A DNA stretch of 64,000 nt from Arthrobacter globiformis (GCF_030818015.1 NZ_JAUSZX010000001.1:2232001-2296000); one strand, 5' to 3'; numbered from the stretch's first letter, positions 25,734-35,048 are shown. The notes: generated from the sequence alone by a model not told the origin. Translations and numbers: made by a program.

Positions 25734-26324
25734 GTGGCTGGCAACGTGATTGGTTATGCGAGGGTAAGCACCAGAGGGCAGTCCTTAGACTCCCAGGTGG
25801 ATGCACTCGTAGCTGCTGGAGCCGTCCGCGTATTTCAGGAGTACGCGTCTGGCGCTACTCAGACCAGAACCCGCTGGAAAGAATGCCTGGACTACCTGCA
25901 GCCCGGCAATGTTCTGACGGTTGCAGATCTCACCAGGCTGGGCCGCAGCACCGCGGACCTGGCTGACATTGTGACGGTACTGGGACAGCGGGGGATAGGT
26001 TTCCGTTCCCTGGCAGAACCGTGGTTGGATACCACCAGCGCACACGGCAAGTTGATCTTTGACATGTTCGCATCCCTTGCGGAGTACGAACGGTCGCGGT
26101 TGTCCGAACGGACCAAGGCCGGCCTGGCAGCGGCCAAAGCACGCGGCCGACTCGGCGGACGCCCTCGAACGATGACTCCCTCCAAGACAGAGGCCGCCCG
26201 GCAACTGCGCAGCCAAGGAAAAACCCTGAAGGAGACAGCCCAGATACTCAGCGTCAGCGTCTCATCACTGACCCGGGCCCTGAGCCGGAACGACGTCCCA
26301 GAAGCTGCAACTGCAGCCGCATAG
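25734..26324 (+). CDS. Serine recombinase, resolvase/DNA-invertase type
   Basis: 196 aa from GTG 25734, set by GGAGG nine bases upstream. The catalytic domain is complete: GYARVSTRGQSLDSQVDALV with nucleophile Ser12, the LTRLGRSTADLADI block, then FDMFASLAEYERSRLSERTK and the linker ARGRLGGRPR, followed by a C-terminal helix-turn-helix (TLKETAQILSVSVSSLTRAL). Size and layout match Hin/Pin invertases and Tn3-type resolvases. No transposase lies with it. The 26-bp dyad sites scattered through this window are candidate substrates. A C-terminal remnant of a second recombinase lies at 29959-30063. Confidence 0.92.
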   Translation: MAGNVIGYARVSTRGQSLDSQVDALVAAGAVRVFQEYASGATQTRTRWKECLDYLQPGNVLTVADLTRLGRSTADLADIVTVLGQRGIGFRSLAEPWLDTTSAHGKLIFDMFASLAEYERSRLSERTKAGLAAAKARGRLGGRPRTMTPSKTEAARQLRSQGKTLKETAQILSVSVSSLTRALSRNDVPEAATAAA

Positions 26325-26494
26325 CGCGCTTCTAGTTTTGGCATAGCTTCCGGAGGACATTCCAGACGCCGTCAGGGATGCCGCATGTCATTTTCAGAAG
26401 TCGTCTGCAGCGAACTGTCGCTCAGGAAAACCTCAGAGGTTGTGATGACAAGCCACGCAGACCCTTCGATCCGTCCTGCCAAGATTGGAGAGCC

Positions 26495-26989
26495 TTAGAC
26501 AGATGCCCGCTTAACCAGTTTTCCTTCGATGCGCTTCAGGAAGCTGTGGATGAGTCTTTCTAAGTGGGGCTTTTCTTCTGGCGTGTAGGCGTCGATAGGA
26601 ACACCAAGTCGCACAAAGGTCTGGTTCTTGAGTTCAAGTTTAATTATTAGATTGGTCTGAGGTGCGCTTATCAGCGTCACTTGGCCAAACAATTCGAGTG
26701 AAAAGCTCTCTGGCTTTACCACTGTGCATCCGGACAGATCCTTAAGCTTGAAAATTACTGGGCTGCCTGTAGAGGTGTCTTCGACAAGGCACTCGTCGTA
26801 CTCAAAGAATCCGAAGCCTTTCTTGGAGAGGATGGCGAGACCTGCCCAAGAGGTGTCGCTTCCAACCATGACGCATTCAAGGGTACGGACTTCATCTAGG
26901 TCCACCGTAGATGGGAAATACCTCAGTGCGCCTTGGACAAGGTCCCGGAATCCAGAAGGCTCTGCGACGGGCGGCCGGCGTCGATCCAT
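26495..26989 (-). CDS. Hypothetical protein (164 aa)
   Basis: Mixed alpha/beta soluble protein, VRTLECVMVGSDTSWAGLAI then GFGFFEYDECLVEDTSTGSP and KPHLERLIHSFLKRIEGKLV. The central strand-rich part looks like a PH-like or DUF-type barrel, but I do not recognise a family. GC content seems lower than in neighbouring genes, which is compatible with recent acquisition. Confidence 0.5.
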   Translation of the reverse strand: MDRRRPPVAEPSGFRDLVQGALRYFPSTVDLDEVRTLECVMVGSDTSWAGLAILSKKGFGFFEYDECLVEDTSTGSPVIFKLKDLSGCTVVKPESFSLELFGQVTLISAPQTNLIIKLELKNQTFVRLGVPIDAYTPEEKPHLERLIHSFLKRIEGKLVKRASV

Positions 26990-27467
26990 GACCTACGAGA
27001 ATCTTCCGTGGCCAGTAAGCCGGTCGCTCCACGGGCGCAATAGGTCGAAGGCTTGCCTACGTCAGGGCGGGCGTCGGCTTTCACGTATACCCGGTCGATT
27101 CATTGCACGATGCAGGTCCCCCAACTGCAGCGCCCGGCGAAAACGAACGGCGGTATCCCGCTTCCCTCACCTTCCCGGGCGCAATTTGGTCAGCATGCCA
27201 GGCGGCTACCTGTGCTGCCATCTCCGCCTGGTGGTTTCGGTTGCGATGGGGAAGGATGAGGCCACACGAGACCAATCGGCCGGCCCCCGATCAGGGGCGC
27301 GGTCTAGCGACGTCGCCCCCATAAGCATAAGCACCGGTTACGGGCACTTCGTTCGCCATCAAGACTGATGGTTCCCTCTGGGCGTGGTGGTGGCTGGTTT
27401 GCCCGTTGCCCAATTCTGCAGAAACGCTTCACATAATGACTGTGCGAACCGCTAGGGGAAGTGGTGC
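26990..27467. other. Stretch without a recognisable gene
   Basis: Open frames exist on both strands but none has family resemblance, a ribosome site and normal codon use together. No strong hairpin seen. Confidence 0.35.
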
Positions 27468-28187
27468 CTATTTGTATTCCAGGCTGAGCAAGAGGGCCTT
27501 GAGTTGACGGAACTTCTCCGTTGCCGTCCAGGCTTTGGCTGCCTCGGGGGTTGCGAAGGCGGGCTTCTTCTCGTCCTGGAAGACCACGAAGGCAGACAGG
27601 ACCCCGTTGGGCAGGCGCACCTGGTTTGTTCCGGAATTGTCCTGGGACGGCAGGAACTCGTCGGCGATCCTGACGTCCATGAAATAGAACGGGCGGCCAG
27701 CGATGATGTCATAGCCGAAACCGAACTCCGTGGGCTTCCCGGCCTTATCGGTGATGCCGGGCACGGGCGCGTGATCCAGGACGGTCCGCTTGGCTGGGCC
27801 GGCAGCGGCATCGCCGTACATGCCGCTGAGGACGCGGGCAACTTCTGACCCGGAGCTGTCCGTCACGACAGCAATCACGGAACCGGCCTTATCCTCCTCG
27901 GTCAGGTATGGGCCCTGTTCGGTCTTGACCGCCCAGCCGGCCGGGTACCTGAACGAGATGTGCCCGTCAGGGAAAGTGAAACTGTGCCCTTGCAGGGTCT
28001 CCGCGTTGGGAGCAGATGAGGACGTGGTTGTTGCCGGTGTCGGTCCAGCTGTGGACGTCGGGGTAGCCACTGGCGGTGTGACGGACCGCTGCGGACCATC
28101 CGGTTGCGCGGTACAGGCCGTGCCGGTGAGCACGACGCCTGCCAGAGCGGCTGCTGCCAGTGAGTGGTGCATGCTGCGTGTCTTCAA
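27468..28187 (-). CDS. Lipoprotein of unknown function
   Basis: 239 aa from TTG 28187, which has GGAGAG seven bases upstream and supplies a basic N-terminus (MKTRSMHH) for the signal peptide; ATG 28172 is the alternative. Lipobox LTGTAC is followed by a long Thr/Pro/Ala linker and then a globular domain: HSFTFPDGHISFRYPAGWAV, FGFGYDIIAGRPFYFMDVRI and the end KFRQLKALLLSLEYK. The YPAGW pattern is common in actinobacterial surface lipoproteins of unknown role. Confidence 0.7.
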   Translation of the reverse strand: MKTRSMHHSLAAAALAGVVLTGTACTAQPDGPQRSVTPPVATPTSTAGPTPATTTSSSAPNAETLQGHSFTFPDGHISFRYPAGWAVKTEQGPYLTEEDKAGSVIAVVTDSSGSEVARVLSGMYGDAAAGPAKRTVLDHAPVPGITDKAGKPTEFGFGYDIIAGRPFYFMDVRIADEFLPSQDNSGTNQVRLPNGVLSAFVVFQDEKKPAFATPEAAKAWTATEKFRQLKALLLSLEYK

Positions 28188-28566
28188 TTTGCTCTCCGAA
28201 CGGAAGAGGTGGAAGGACAGGTGACCCCTGGACAGAGAATACCGCTCGCAGCCGATGCTGAATACGCCCGCATCAGACGGACGGACCCGAGAAGTCCGAC
28301 GAGCAGCAAAGGAGAGTCGGCTCACCTCGCTCGGACGGAGAGTTGCGCGGTCCTGCGCCACCTTCCAGACGGTCTATGCCGACTTCCCATGGCCAGCAGC
28401 GAGCAGGCGGGTATCGTTCGGGCCGTCCTAATGGGCTCCGATCAGACTGACATGCTCAGGAGGCGTTGGTGAACTCGTCAAAGGAGACGTAGTACTGCCG
28501 GTGGTTGAGATCAGCGTCTGTAGGGGATGTGACGGACGAACCACAGAGTTCTTACCCAGGGGAACA

Positions 28567-28594
28567 GGAAGGGCCGGCATGTGCCGGCCCTTCC
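28567..28594. terminator. Perfect 13-bp hairpin
   Basis: Arms GGAAGGGCCGGCA and TGCCGGCCCTTCC meet with only TG between them. It lies downstream of the minus-strand gene ending at 28627. Confidence 0.75.
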
Positions 28595-28626
28595 GAGATC
28601 AGTACCAGAAACATGCAGCTTGCTCA

Positions 28627-28854
28627 TCACAGGTTCATAAGGTGATAAAGGAAATTCCTTACACGGCTTCGCCTAGACTCTCGTTCTCTGCGTTCGGCAG
28701 CGTCGCGGTACTTGCGGAAGATCCCCTCGTCATTCCAGTCCGGCAAGATCACTGGCTCCGGAAGGGAGTAGGGCACAAGCTTCACCGGCGCCTTAGAAGC
28801 GCGCCTGCGGGCCAACTTCTGCTTGGCTATCCTGCGCTTCGCTACTGTCTCCAT
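28627..28854 (-). CDS. Small basic protein overlapping the GAF gene
   Basis: 75 aa from ATG 28854, behind GGAGGTGG. Strongly basic: METVAKRRIAKQKLARRRAS and RKYRDAAERRERESRRSR. It overlaps the 3' end of the membrane GAF gene by about 60 bases in another frame, so the two are co-transcribed and probably coupled. Possibly nucleic-acid binding by charge; no family recognised. Confidence 0.5.
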   Translation of the reverse strand: METVAKRRIAKQKLARRRASKAPVKLVPYSLPEPVILPDWNDEGIFRKYRDAAERRERESRRSRVRNFLYHLMNL

Positions 28855-29719
28855 TCTTGCCACCTCCGCTGGGTTCTTCCAGTGTATTCATTGGGTCGGA
28901 CAATTTGACCCGCCCCTTTATCGAAGCCTTAGCAATTCCGATTAGGCTGGCAGCCAGTTGAACAACGAGTTCGTCTTCGGGGGTTAGGGCATATGGCGCC
29001 TTGGCATCGATCGTAAGCATCCCGTAGCGGTCACCAGCACTGAGGATTGGGGCGGCAATGAAGCAGCGGTAACCGTCTCCGCTTCCTCTCCATCCCTCAG
29101 CTCCTTTCCTGGTGTCCTCCTGAAGCCAAGCCTTTTCACTTTTGTGCGCGAAGTCGATTGCGGCCTTTCCTCGTTGGTCAGTGATGAGGAAAGGGCCAGA
29201 CGGCCGTCGTGTGCCAGCGTCGTATGCCGGGATCAACTTTGTATGTTCCCTATTGAAGAGATAGGCAATGGCGCGCACATCCTCCACGGCCGGATAGGCG
29301 CGGACCAGAGCGCCAACTAAGTGGGTGCACAGGGCCCCGAGATCAGATTTCTTGTCACGCTCTGTCTTGTGTTCGGTGTCCGCAATCCGTCGCGCAGCAA
29401 CAGCGAGAGCATCGAGCAGCAGTTTCGTCTGCACGCCAGGCTGTTCCCGAAGATGCTTGCGATTGAATGCAAGCACGACGATAGCCACCAGAAGGACTCC
29501 GACAGCGATAATCCAACCCCAGTAGCCCTCCCATAGCTGTGTCAATACGACGGTAGCCTGATCCTCGGGCGTGGACTGAGGACTGGACTTCTTGGCATCT
29601 GCTGATAAGGCAAAGAACTGGCCCAACAATGCGCCAGCAATCAGTGGGCAAGTCACTGTAGCCACATGCCAGACAGCTTTTAGTAGGAGCCTGCGGGTGC
29701 GGATCAACTTTGGGGACAC
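28793..29719 (-). CDS. Membrane-anchored GAF-domain protein
   Basis: 308 aa. Two N-terminal membrane helices (VATVTCPLIAGALLGQFFAL; WIIAVGVLLVAIVVLAF) hold a cytosolic GAF domain (about residues 90-265), with GPFLITDQRGKAAIDFAHKS, GYRCFIAAPILSAGDRYGML and TIDAKAPYALTPEDE. No kinase, phosphatase or cyclase domain follows, so it is a sensor without its own output. GTG 29719 is the only in-frame start before the first helix. The coupled basic protein downstream is the best candidate effector. Confidence 0.75.
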   Translation of the reverse strand: MSPKLIRTRRLLLKAVWHVATVTCPLIAGALLGQFFALSADAKKSSPQSTPEDQATVVLTQLWEGYWGWIIAVGVLLVAIVVLAFNRKHLREQPGVQTKLLLDALAVAARRIADTEHKTERDKKSDLGALCTHLVGALVRAYPAVEDVRAIAYLFNREHTKLIPAYDAGTRRPSGPFLITDQRGKAAIDFAHKSEKAWLQEDTRKGAEGWRGSGDGYRCFIAAPILSAGDRYGMLTIDAKAPYALTPEDELVVQLAASLIGIAKASIKGRVKLSDPMNTLEEPSGGGKNGDSSEAQDSQAEVGPQARF

Positions 29720-29958
29720 CTGCGAATTCTAGGCGACCGCTACGAGGCCTCAAATACGACCGATATCTTTAGTCCCTCTCAGTCGATCCGTATATTGCGG
29801 GGGCGCCTGCGATGTGGAAAGTGTCCAGGACGCATCTCCAACGGCACAGGTCCCCGAAGGATCGGAAATGGGAATCGTGATGCACTCGAGATGCTTCCGA
29901 TGACGCTGCCTGGTTGTGAATGGCTGCAGCTTTAGTGTCGTTTACAGAAGTCACAGCG

Positions 29959-30063
29959 CTAGGTGACGTTCTTAGTGGTTGGCGCCGGCGATCGTCCTTG
30001 GAGCTCGCGGTAGACCGTCGTCCGAGACACCCGGAACAGCTCCGCCAGTTCAGCCTGCGGAGG
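29959..30063 (-). pseudogene. C-terminal remnant of a serine recombinase
   Basis: Reads PPQAELAELFRVSRTTVYRE then LQGRSPAPTTKNVT and stop, the helix-turn-helix end of Tn3-type resolvases (ELF-VSR-TVYR). The catalytic domain is absent. It abuts the start of the interrupted DUF2971 gene. Confidence 0.65.
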
Positions 30064-30291
30064 ATCTCAAATATTCATCCAACCGGAGGGTGTGGCATTA
30101 CACGAGTGGCTGGGTGCTGATGCAGGTGCTGAATAATCACCTTTTCTGGGCGTCCTCACCCCAGCACCTTAACGATGCTTCAGAAGTCAAACACGGCATT
30201 GGCATCATCCGAGATGCTTTCAAGCGAGCAATGGAAGCACTACGGCAGGAAGGCGATCTCACGCAACAGAGGGTGCGGGTAATCGAGGAAG

Positions 30292-31547
30292 GGGACTGCC
30301 CCGGGTTTTGTTGACTCTCGGGGTTGATAGTTTTTAGGCGGCTTGAAGGCCGGGTTCGATTGTCTCGAACTCTATGGGCGTGAGACGACCGAGGCTGCGT
30401 TGGCGGCGCCGGCGGTGGTAGGTTTTCTCGATCCAGGTCACGATGGCCAGACGCAATTCCTGCCGTGAGGTCCACCGTTGCCGGTCCAGCACGTTCTTCT
30501 GGAGCAGAGCATACAACGATTCCATGGCGGCGTTGTCACCGCACGCTCCGACGCGGCCCATCGAGCCGGTCAGCCCGTGGCTCTTGAGCGTCCTGACAAA
30601 CGCGGTGGAGCGGAACTGGGATCCGCGGTCCGAATGCACCACAGTTCCTTCCGGCGGCCTGAGGGCGGCCGCGTTGCGAAGTGCAGCGACGGCCAGCGCC
30701 GCCTTCATTCGGGAATCAATGGAATAGCCAACGATCCTGTTCGAATAGACGTCCTTGATCGCGTACAGGTACAGCTTGCCCTCGTCGGTTCGGTGCTCGG
30801 TGATGTCAGTGAGCCACAGCTCATTCGGCGCCGCGGCGGTGAAGTCCCGGCCGACCAGATCATCATGGACCGGCGGACCTGCTTTACGGTTCAGGCCCCG
30901 CTTCTTGGCAAAAACGGACCAGATACGCTGGCTGCTGCACAGCCGCTGCACCGGTTCTCCCCGGCCCTGATGCCTTGGGACGGCAGTTCATCGGCGATAA
31001 ACCGGTACCCGAAGGCTGGGTCGTCGCGGTGGATGCGCCCAGGGCTGCGTTGATCAGGTGCGCATCAGCCCTGTCCCGGTCGGAGACGGGGTTGGCCTTC
31101 CATTTGTAGAACGCCTGCTTGGAGAAGCCAAGCACCCGGCAGGTCACCGCCACGGGGATTCCGGCTGCGGCAAGGTTAAGGACCAGCGGGAAGCTCATTT
31201 TGGGGGCAGCTCCCCTGGCGAAGAACGCCGCGGCCCGGCGCAGGATCTCGTTCTCCTGCTCAAGAAGACGGATCCGCTTCTTTGCCTCCCGCAACTCGGC
31301 AGCTTCCTTCTCGGTGACGCCGGAACTGACGCCGTCCTCGATGTCGGCTTTATTCAGCCAGTTATGCAGGGTTGCTTCGGAAATCCCGAAGTCCTTGGCG
31401 ATCTGCGCCAGCGGGGCTTCATGCTTCCGAGCGACCGCAACGACATCGCGGCGGAACTCGGCGGGGTAGGGCTTGGGCACAGGAACATCCTTCCTGCAAG
31501 GACAGAATCCTCACAAGTCAGGAGTCAACCAAACCGGGGGCAGTCCC
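30292..31547 (-). mobile_element. IS3-family insertion sequence with 3-bp target duplication
   Basis: Ends are inverted: GGGACTGCCCCGGGTTTTG on the left, and GGGACTGCCCCCGGTTTGG on the right read from outside in, each followed by TTGACTC. AAG flanks both sides (30289-30291, 31548-31550). The transposase gene inside is frameshifted. Confidence 0.85.
30334..31480 (-). pseudogene. IS3-family transposase (OrfA/OrfB), frameshifted
   Basis: OrfA part: PYPAEFRRDVVAVARKHEAP, the HTH SEATLHNWLNKADIED and the leucine zipper AKKRIRLLEQENEILRRAAA. OrfB part: integrase core with TDITEH (Asp), VVHSDRGSQF (Asp) and GDNAAMESLYALLQ (Glu), ending LTPIEFETIEPG. Between them two single-base losses, near 31030 and 30950, break the frame around FGYRFIADELPSQGIRAGEN. 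The catalytic DDE set is present, but no single frame encodes the whole protein. Some IS3 members use a programmed frameshift between OrfA and OrfB; the positions here do not fit that. Confidence 0.85.
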
Positions 31548-32174
31548 AAGTGATGCTGTCTGAGGTTCTCGATGACCGCTACATCAACACTGTTATCAAG
31601 GAGATTTACTAGATCTCGGCGTCGGCTGACGATGACAGTCTTACGTTGTGGAGGAACTATGCCAATAGTGACGGCTTCGCCATTGGCATCGATGCTGGCG
31701 TTGAGTTGTCTGCTGATGGTTATGTCCTCGACCCTGACGATGAGGACACGGATCCAAGGGAAGATGTGCCTCCTATCAACGGCTGGTATCAGGTGCATTA
31801 CACCGACCAGAAGAAGAGAATGCCTGCTGACGACTTCGTTGCCAGTGCCATCAAGGACATCAGGAAGACGAGTGCTATTCACCTGCCAGAACTAGTTAGC
31901 GAACTTCGGAAGCAGACACTCATCTTGGCTTCGACAATGAAACACAAGGCTTTCAGGGACGAGAAAGAGGTGCGTGCTAGGGCGCAAGAGGGACGACATG
32001 TCTTTATGAAGTGGTTGCTTCGCGCAAAAAGTTCCCTCAAATCCAAATTATTTCAGGGGAACTTTTCAATGGACTCAGTTCTCTAAGCATGCACCAACAA
32101 TTCAGGACGTCCCTTCACGACGAAGGGAACCGCCTCAAAAGCGGCACCTGAAACCCAAAATAAAGGGATACACC

Positions 32175-33161
32175 ATGCTTTCAATTAAGAACTACCGCTA
32201 TACCGCTGCAGCCCTCGGCATAGTACTTATGATGACGGCGTGTGCGCCGGGAACGCAGCAGGGCTCGCAGCAGGCTACGACGTCGGCCCCGGCAGCTCTA
32301 CAAACGCGTGGAGCTAGCGAGGGACTCCAGGGAAGTGGCCAGGGTCTCGCGGAGAGCGGACTCCCAACGGACAGCTCGACCGAGGACCCGGCAGTTGTAA
32401 AGGCCTACACCGATTACGCCAATTACATCGGTCAGAACCTCATCGACACCTGGAACAGCTGGTTCCAGCAGCGAGGAATCCCACAACAAGACGTGGCCTT
32501 CATCATCGTTCCAAAGGGCGCCCAAGGAACAACAACATGCACCGACGCCGGAGGCGGGACGCACAAGCCGGTTACCGACGAGGGCAGTGCTTTCTTCTGC
32601 GCTACCGACAAGATGGCAGACGGCCGCACAGGAGTTATCTGGCTGCCCCTCACATCGATGATCGGAATTGTGAACGGTGACGTATACGGCAACGGCCAGT
32701 CACAGTGGCCAGGCGACTTCGCTTTCGCGGAGACAATTGCTCACGAGTTCGGGCATCACGTTGAGTCCAGTCTGGAGGACTGGTACACAAAGAATCAGCC
32801 TTCAGCGGGAGTCAAACCCCCGCGTGGTGCATGGAACGAACTGCTCGCAGACTGCTTCGCAGGCAACTGGACAGAGGCCGCTTATACCCAAGGAGCACTC
32901 CAAAACGGTGACTATGATGAGGCCATTGCCAAGATTGGGCTTACGGGGGACAGCTACTCCTTCGGCCCCGATGGTTCGATCATCTTCGATCCGTCGAGTG
33001 ACCCCCATGGGGCTCCCAACCATCGCGTTGGTGCCTACAAGGTAGGTGTAGAGGGTGTGCCGGCAGGCAACTACCAACCCGGTGACCCTCAGACATGCAT
33101 TAGCTATTACTGGCAGGCCGACAAGGACTACACCTATGACATGGTGCTTCCGGCGGGTTAA
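32175..33161 (+). CDS. Neutral zinc metallopeptidase lipoprotein (YpfJ/KPN_02809 family)
   Basis: 328 aa. Lipobox-type signal LGIVLMMTACAPG, a Gln/Ser/Ala linker, then the peptidase domain. The zinc site HEFGHH (190-195, HExxH type) and the downstream NELLADCFAGNW, with a likely third ligand, are the family signature; RTGVIWLPLTSMIGI precedes them. Predicted to act at the outer membrane face; substrate unknown. The ATG follows AAAGGGATACACC. It has a strong terminator downstream and is free of frameshifts, unlike the DUF2971 gene before it. Confidence 0.88.
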   Translation: MLSIKNYRYTAAALGIVLMMTACAPGTQQGSQQATTSAPAALQTRGASEGLQGSGQGLAESGLPTDSSTEDPAVVKAYTDYANYIGQNLIDTWNSWFQQRGIPQQDVAFIIVPKGAQGTTTCTDAGGGTHKPVTDEGSAFFCATDKMADGRTGVIWLPLTSMIGIVNGDVYGNGQSQWPGDFAFAETIAHEFGHHVESSLEDWYTKNQPSAGVKPPRGAWNELLADCFAGNWTEAAYTQGALQNGDYDEAIAKIGLTGDSYSFGPDGSIIFDPSSDPHGAPNHRVGAYKVGVEGVPAGNYQPGDPQTCISYYWQADKDYTYDMVLPAG

Positions 33162-33336
33162 CACAGTAAAGGAGCCCTGCGGGATATCGGCTTGATACCG
33201 AGTTACTGGACGTGCTTTTGGAGGGCCGTTGTCACCGCAGGGGATGTCTGGACAATTGGATGGCGGGAGAAACGGCCTCGCCGTCTGGAATTTCCGGATA
33301 TCACCGTTGGCGAACAGTTGGAAAACAAGAGAGGTA

Positions 33337-33372
33337 GGAAAGGCGCGCACCATTCGCGGTGCGCGCCTTTCC
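33337..33372. terminator. Perfect 15-bp hairpin after the metallopeptidase
   Basis: Arms GGAAAGGCGCGCACC and GGTGCGCGCCTTTCC around ATTCGC. Confidence 0.85.
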
Positions 33373-33826
33373 CTTGCCTTGCTGTGACCGTGACGGATCG
33401 CCACCCACTGCGCCGGCGTCCGCCGGCTTCGGTAAACCGCATCTCATCCAGAAAGACAGCCGCTTTACCCGCCTAGTTTTAAGCTATGCCGGACGCCGAT
33501 AATAAAGATTCCGTCGTGCTGGAAGGCGCGGGGCTGTTCCGTGCTAAATAGAGCGGAGTCTTGGTCATGCTCTCTTCTCCTGTCTGCGCCCATGAGATGG
33601 TCGGAGGGAGGTCGCAACGCTATGACGTTCAATGAATCCGAGTCCTCGGCTTGCTCAGTACATCACTGCTCGGCCCATTTCGTGAGTCGGATTCCGGCTG
33701 AGCCTGGGAACGTCGTCTCGTCTCAGTTGGCCTGCGCGGCAGCTGGTGGTGGAGAGGGATTCCCAGCGCCGCAAAAGGATCGTCAAGCTCGGATGGGTTG
33801 GGGCTCAAAGTGCTCACAAAAGAGGG

Positions 33827-33843
33827 TGTGGACAGTGTCCACA
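33827..33843. promoter_or_regulatory. 17-bp palindrome, possible operator
   Basis: TGTGGACA-G-TGTCCACA, perfect 8+8 dyad with one central base, in a gene-poor stretch. No promoter or gene was identified next to it. Confidence 0.3.
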
Positions 33844-33934
33844 TCCTGGGCTTCGGATTCGGTTGTACCGGCCTCGGACTGGGCCGGACTGGGGATGTTT
33901 TCGAAAGAGTGGCGGATTTGCGGGGGAAGAGGCT

Positions 33935-33957
33935 GGTTCGAGTCCCACCTCGGGCAC
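33935..33957 (+). other. tRNA 3'-end-like fragment, possible attachment-site remnant
   Basis: GGTTCGAGTCCCACCTCGGG then CAC reads as the T-loop, T-stem 3' strand and acceptor 3' strand of a tRNA. The 5' side of the T-stem (GCTGG) does not pair, and no D-arm or anticodon arm precedes it. This is the part of tRNA genes usually used as an integrase core. Confidence 0.45.
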
Positions 33958-33963
33958 GTGTTT

Positions 33964-33983
33964 CCCCTGATTAGGGGCTTTTT
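33964..33983 (+). terminator. Short hairpin with T run
   Basis: CCCCT-GATT-AGGGG followed by CTTTTT, placed as expected just after a tRNA gene. Confidence 0.6.
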
Positions 33984-34013
33984 AGCCTCTGACTGTGGAC
34001 AATTTGTGCTGTG

Positions 34014-34036
34014 AAGGGCCCCTTCGGGGGCCTTTT
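34014..34036 (+). terminator. Hairpin with T run
   Basis: AAGGGCCCC and GGGGGCCTT (one mismatch) around a short loop, then TTTC. Confidence 0.55.
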
Positions 34037-34362
34037 CATTGGTGGCCGGTGCTGTGGCCCGGTGCCTCCTTCGTTGCCTGGTCGGCGGTCTTGGTGCTGG
34101 TTACTTGTTCATGGGCGTGACTGGCTGGGGCAACATGACCTGAGAAAAATTCTGGTGGGATTTCTTTTCTTGGTTGTTGGGTGTTCACCAGGCTTCTCCT
34201 TATCGGTTCGTGGTTGCTGTTCTGCCTGTTCATGGTGGGTCTGGGGGAGTGCGACATGACTTGTGCCCAGCTGTTCGAGAATCGGTTCCGCCGGACTCCC
34301 GACACTGCTCTGACACCGGTTACGTGCCCGACTTGGAGCCGGCATCGCCGTACATTTGGCCC

Positions 34363-34539
34363 ATGAAAGTCACACCACCTTTCATCCTGCACCCTGTGTT
34401 TTGGGGACTTTACCTGTTCATGGCTACGTTTGGCGTCTACTGCATGACGTCTGCACTCTCTTTGCGCGACGTCCAGTCTTTGGTCCGCTGCTGGATGGAT
34501 GCGCTTTTCATATCCGTTCATGGCCAGCCTGCTAAGTGA
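34363..34539 (+). CDS. Possible small membrane peptide (58 aa)
   Basis: MKVTPPFILHPVFWGLYLFM then ATFGVYCMTSALS gives one or two hydrophobic segments. No ribosome site or family; low confidence. It is the only plausible frame in the gene-poor stretch 33.4-35.5 kb. Confidence 0.25.
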   Translation: MKVTPPFILHPVFWGLYLFMATFGVYCMTSALSLRDVQSLVRCWMDALFISVHGQPAK

Positions 34540-34615
34540 CTACCTGACGGCGGTGAACTGTGCCGCATCGAGACGCGTGGTCAAGCCGATTAGCTTCGTC
34601 CTGGCGCTGTAACGT

Positions 34616-34700
34616 GTCTCACAACTACCGATGAATACGCCGATTCAAGCAGAAGGTTTCGATACGGCAGAAGGTTTTGATACATAGTTACGAGAATCGG
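34616..34700 (+). repeat. Recombination-site-like cluster with 17-bp direct repeats
   Basis: Half-site GTCTCACAAC (34616-34625), then GCAGAAGGTTTCGATAC (34649-34665) and GCAGAAGGTTTTGATAC (34667-34683), spaced 18 bases apart, then GTTACGAGA. The GCAGA-GGTTTCGA element is shared with the sites at 13.18 and 21.70 kb. Confidence 0.5.
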
Positions 34701-34776
34701 CTGGTCGCGGGCGAACGCTTATGATTCCAGGAAAATTGAACCGCTGCAGTCGAGGTGACTGCTCGGTCGGTGAGAC

Positions 34777-34802
34777 GTCTCGTATCCCAAGCGTTTCAAG
34801 AC
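34777..34802 (-). repeat. 26-bp dyad recombination-site-like repeat, copy 3
   Basis: Arms GTCTCGTATCCC and GCGTTTCAAGAC around AA. Its conserved arm lies in the opposite orientation to the site at 25272. A frame on the minus strand (34719-34973, ETLDIVGYANTVVIRACPG) runs through it and looks like a gene fragment truncated at the site. Confidence 0.6.
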
Positions 34803-35048
34803 AGCCGGCAGGAGCAGACAGCTCATGTGTCTGCCGGGGCAGGCCCGAATGACGACGGTGTTGGCATAGCCGACGATGTCCAGGGTCTCGGCCGTCTGGT
34901 CGGTCAGCGCCGCGGAGAGAACCCTCCGGCCCACATCCAGCCACTCGATGGAGTCGCCAGCCCTGCCGTCCACGCACTGACACGACGTGAGGATAAGTGA
35001 CCGCCGGTCCCTTCATCGAGAAGTGGGGCTGCGGGTACCTACAAACGG

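Larger units (their letters stand above)
30060..32086 (+). pseudogene. DUF2971 family gene interrupted by an IS3 element
   Basis: Left part has the DUF2971 start WHYTSGWVLMQVLNNHLFWA then SSPQHLNDASEVKHGIGII; right part resumes after the IS with EVLDDRYINTVIKEIY and, past an in-frame TAG at 31609, ISASADDDSLTLWRNYANSD and later KHKAFRDEKEVRA. The family's LNDxxE and WRxYA motifs are thus separated by the IS. The 5' start may be gone too (GTG 30090 is the only candidate). Function of DUF2971 proteins is not established, and this copy is inactive. Confidence 0.8.

Noticed and set aside
33905..33957. A complete tRNA gene
   Set aside because: Only the T-loop and acceptor 3' strand match; no anticodon arm, and the T-stem 5' strand does not pair.
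34036..34521. 161-aa minus-strand frame in the gene-poor stretch
   Set aside because: No ribosome site, family or conserved pattern; the region contains terminators and repeats instead.
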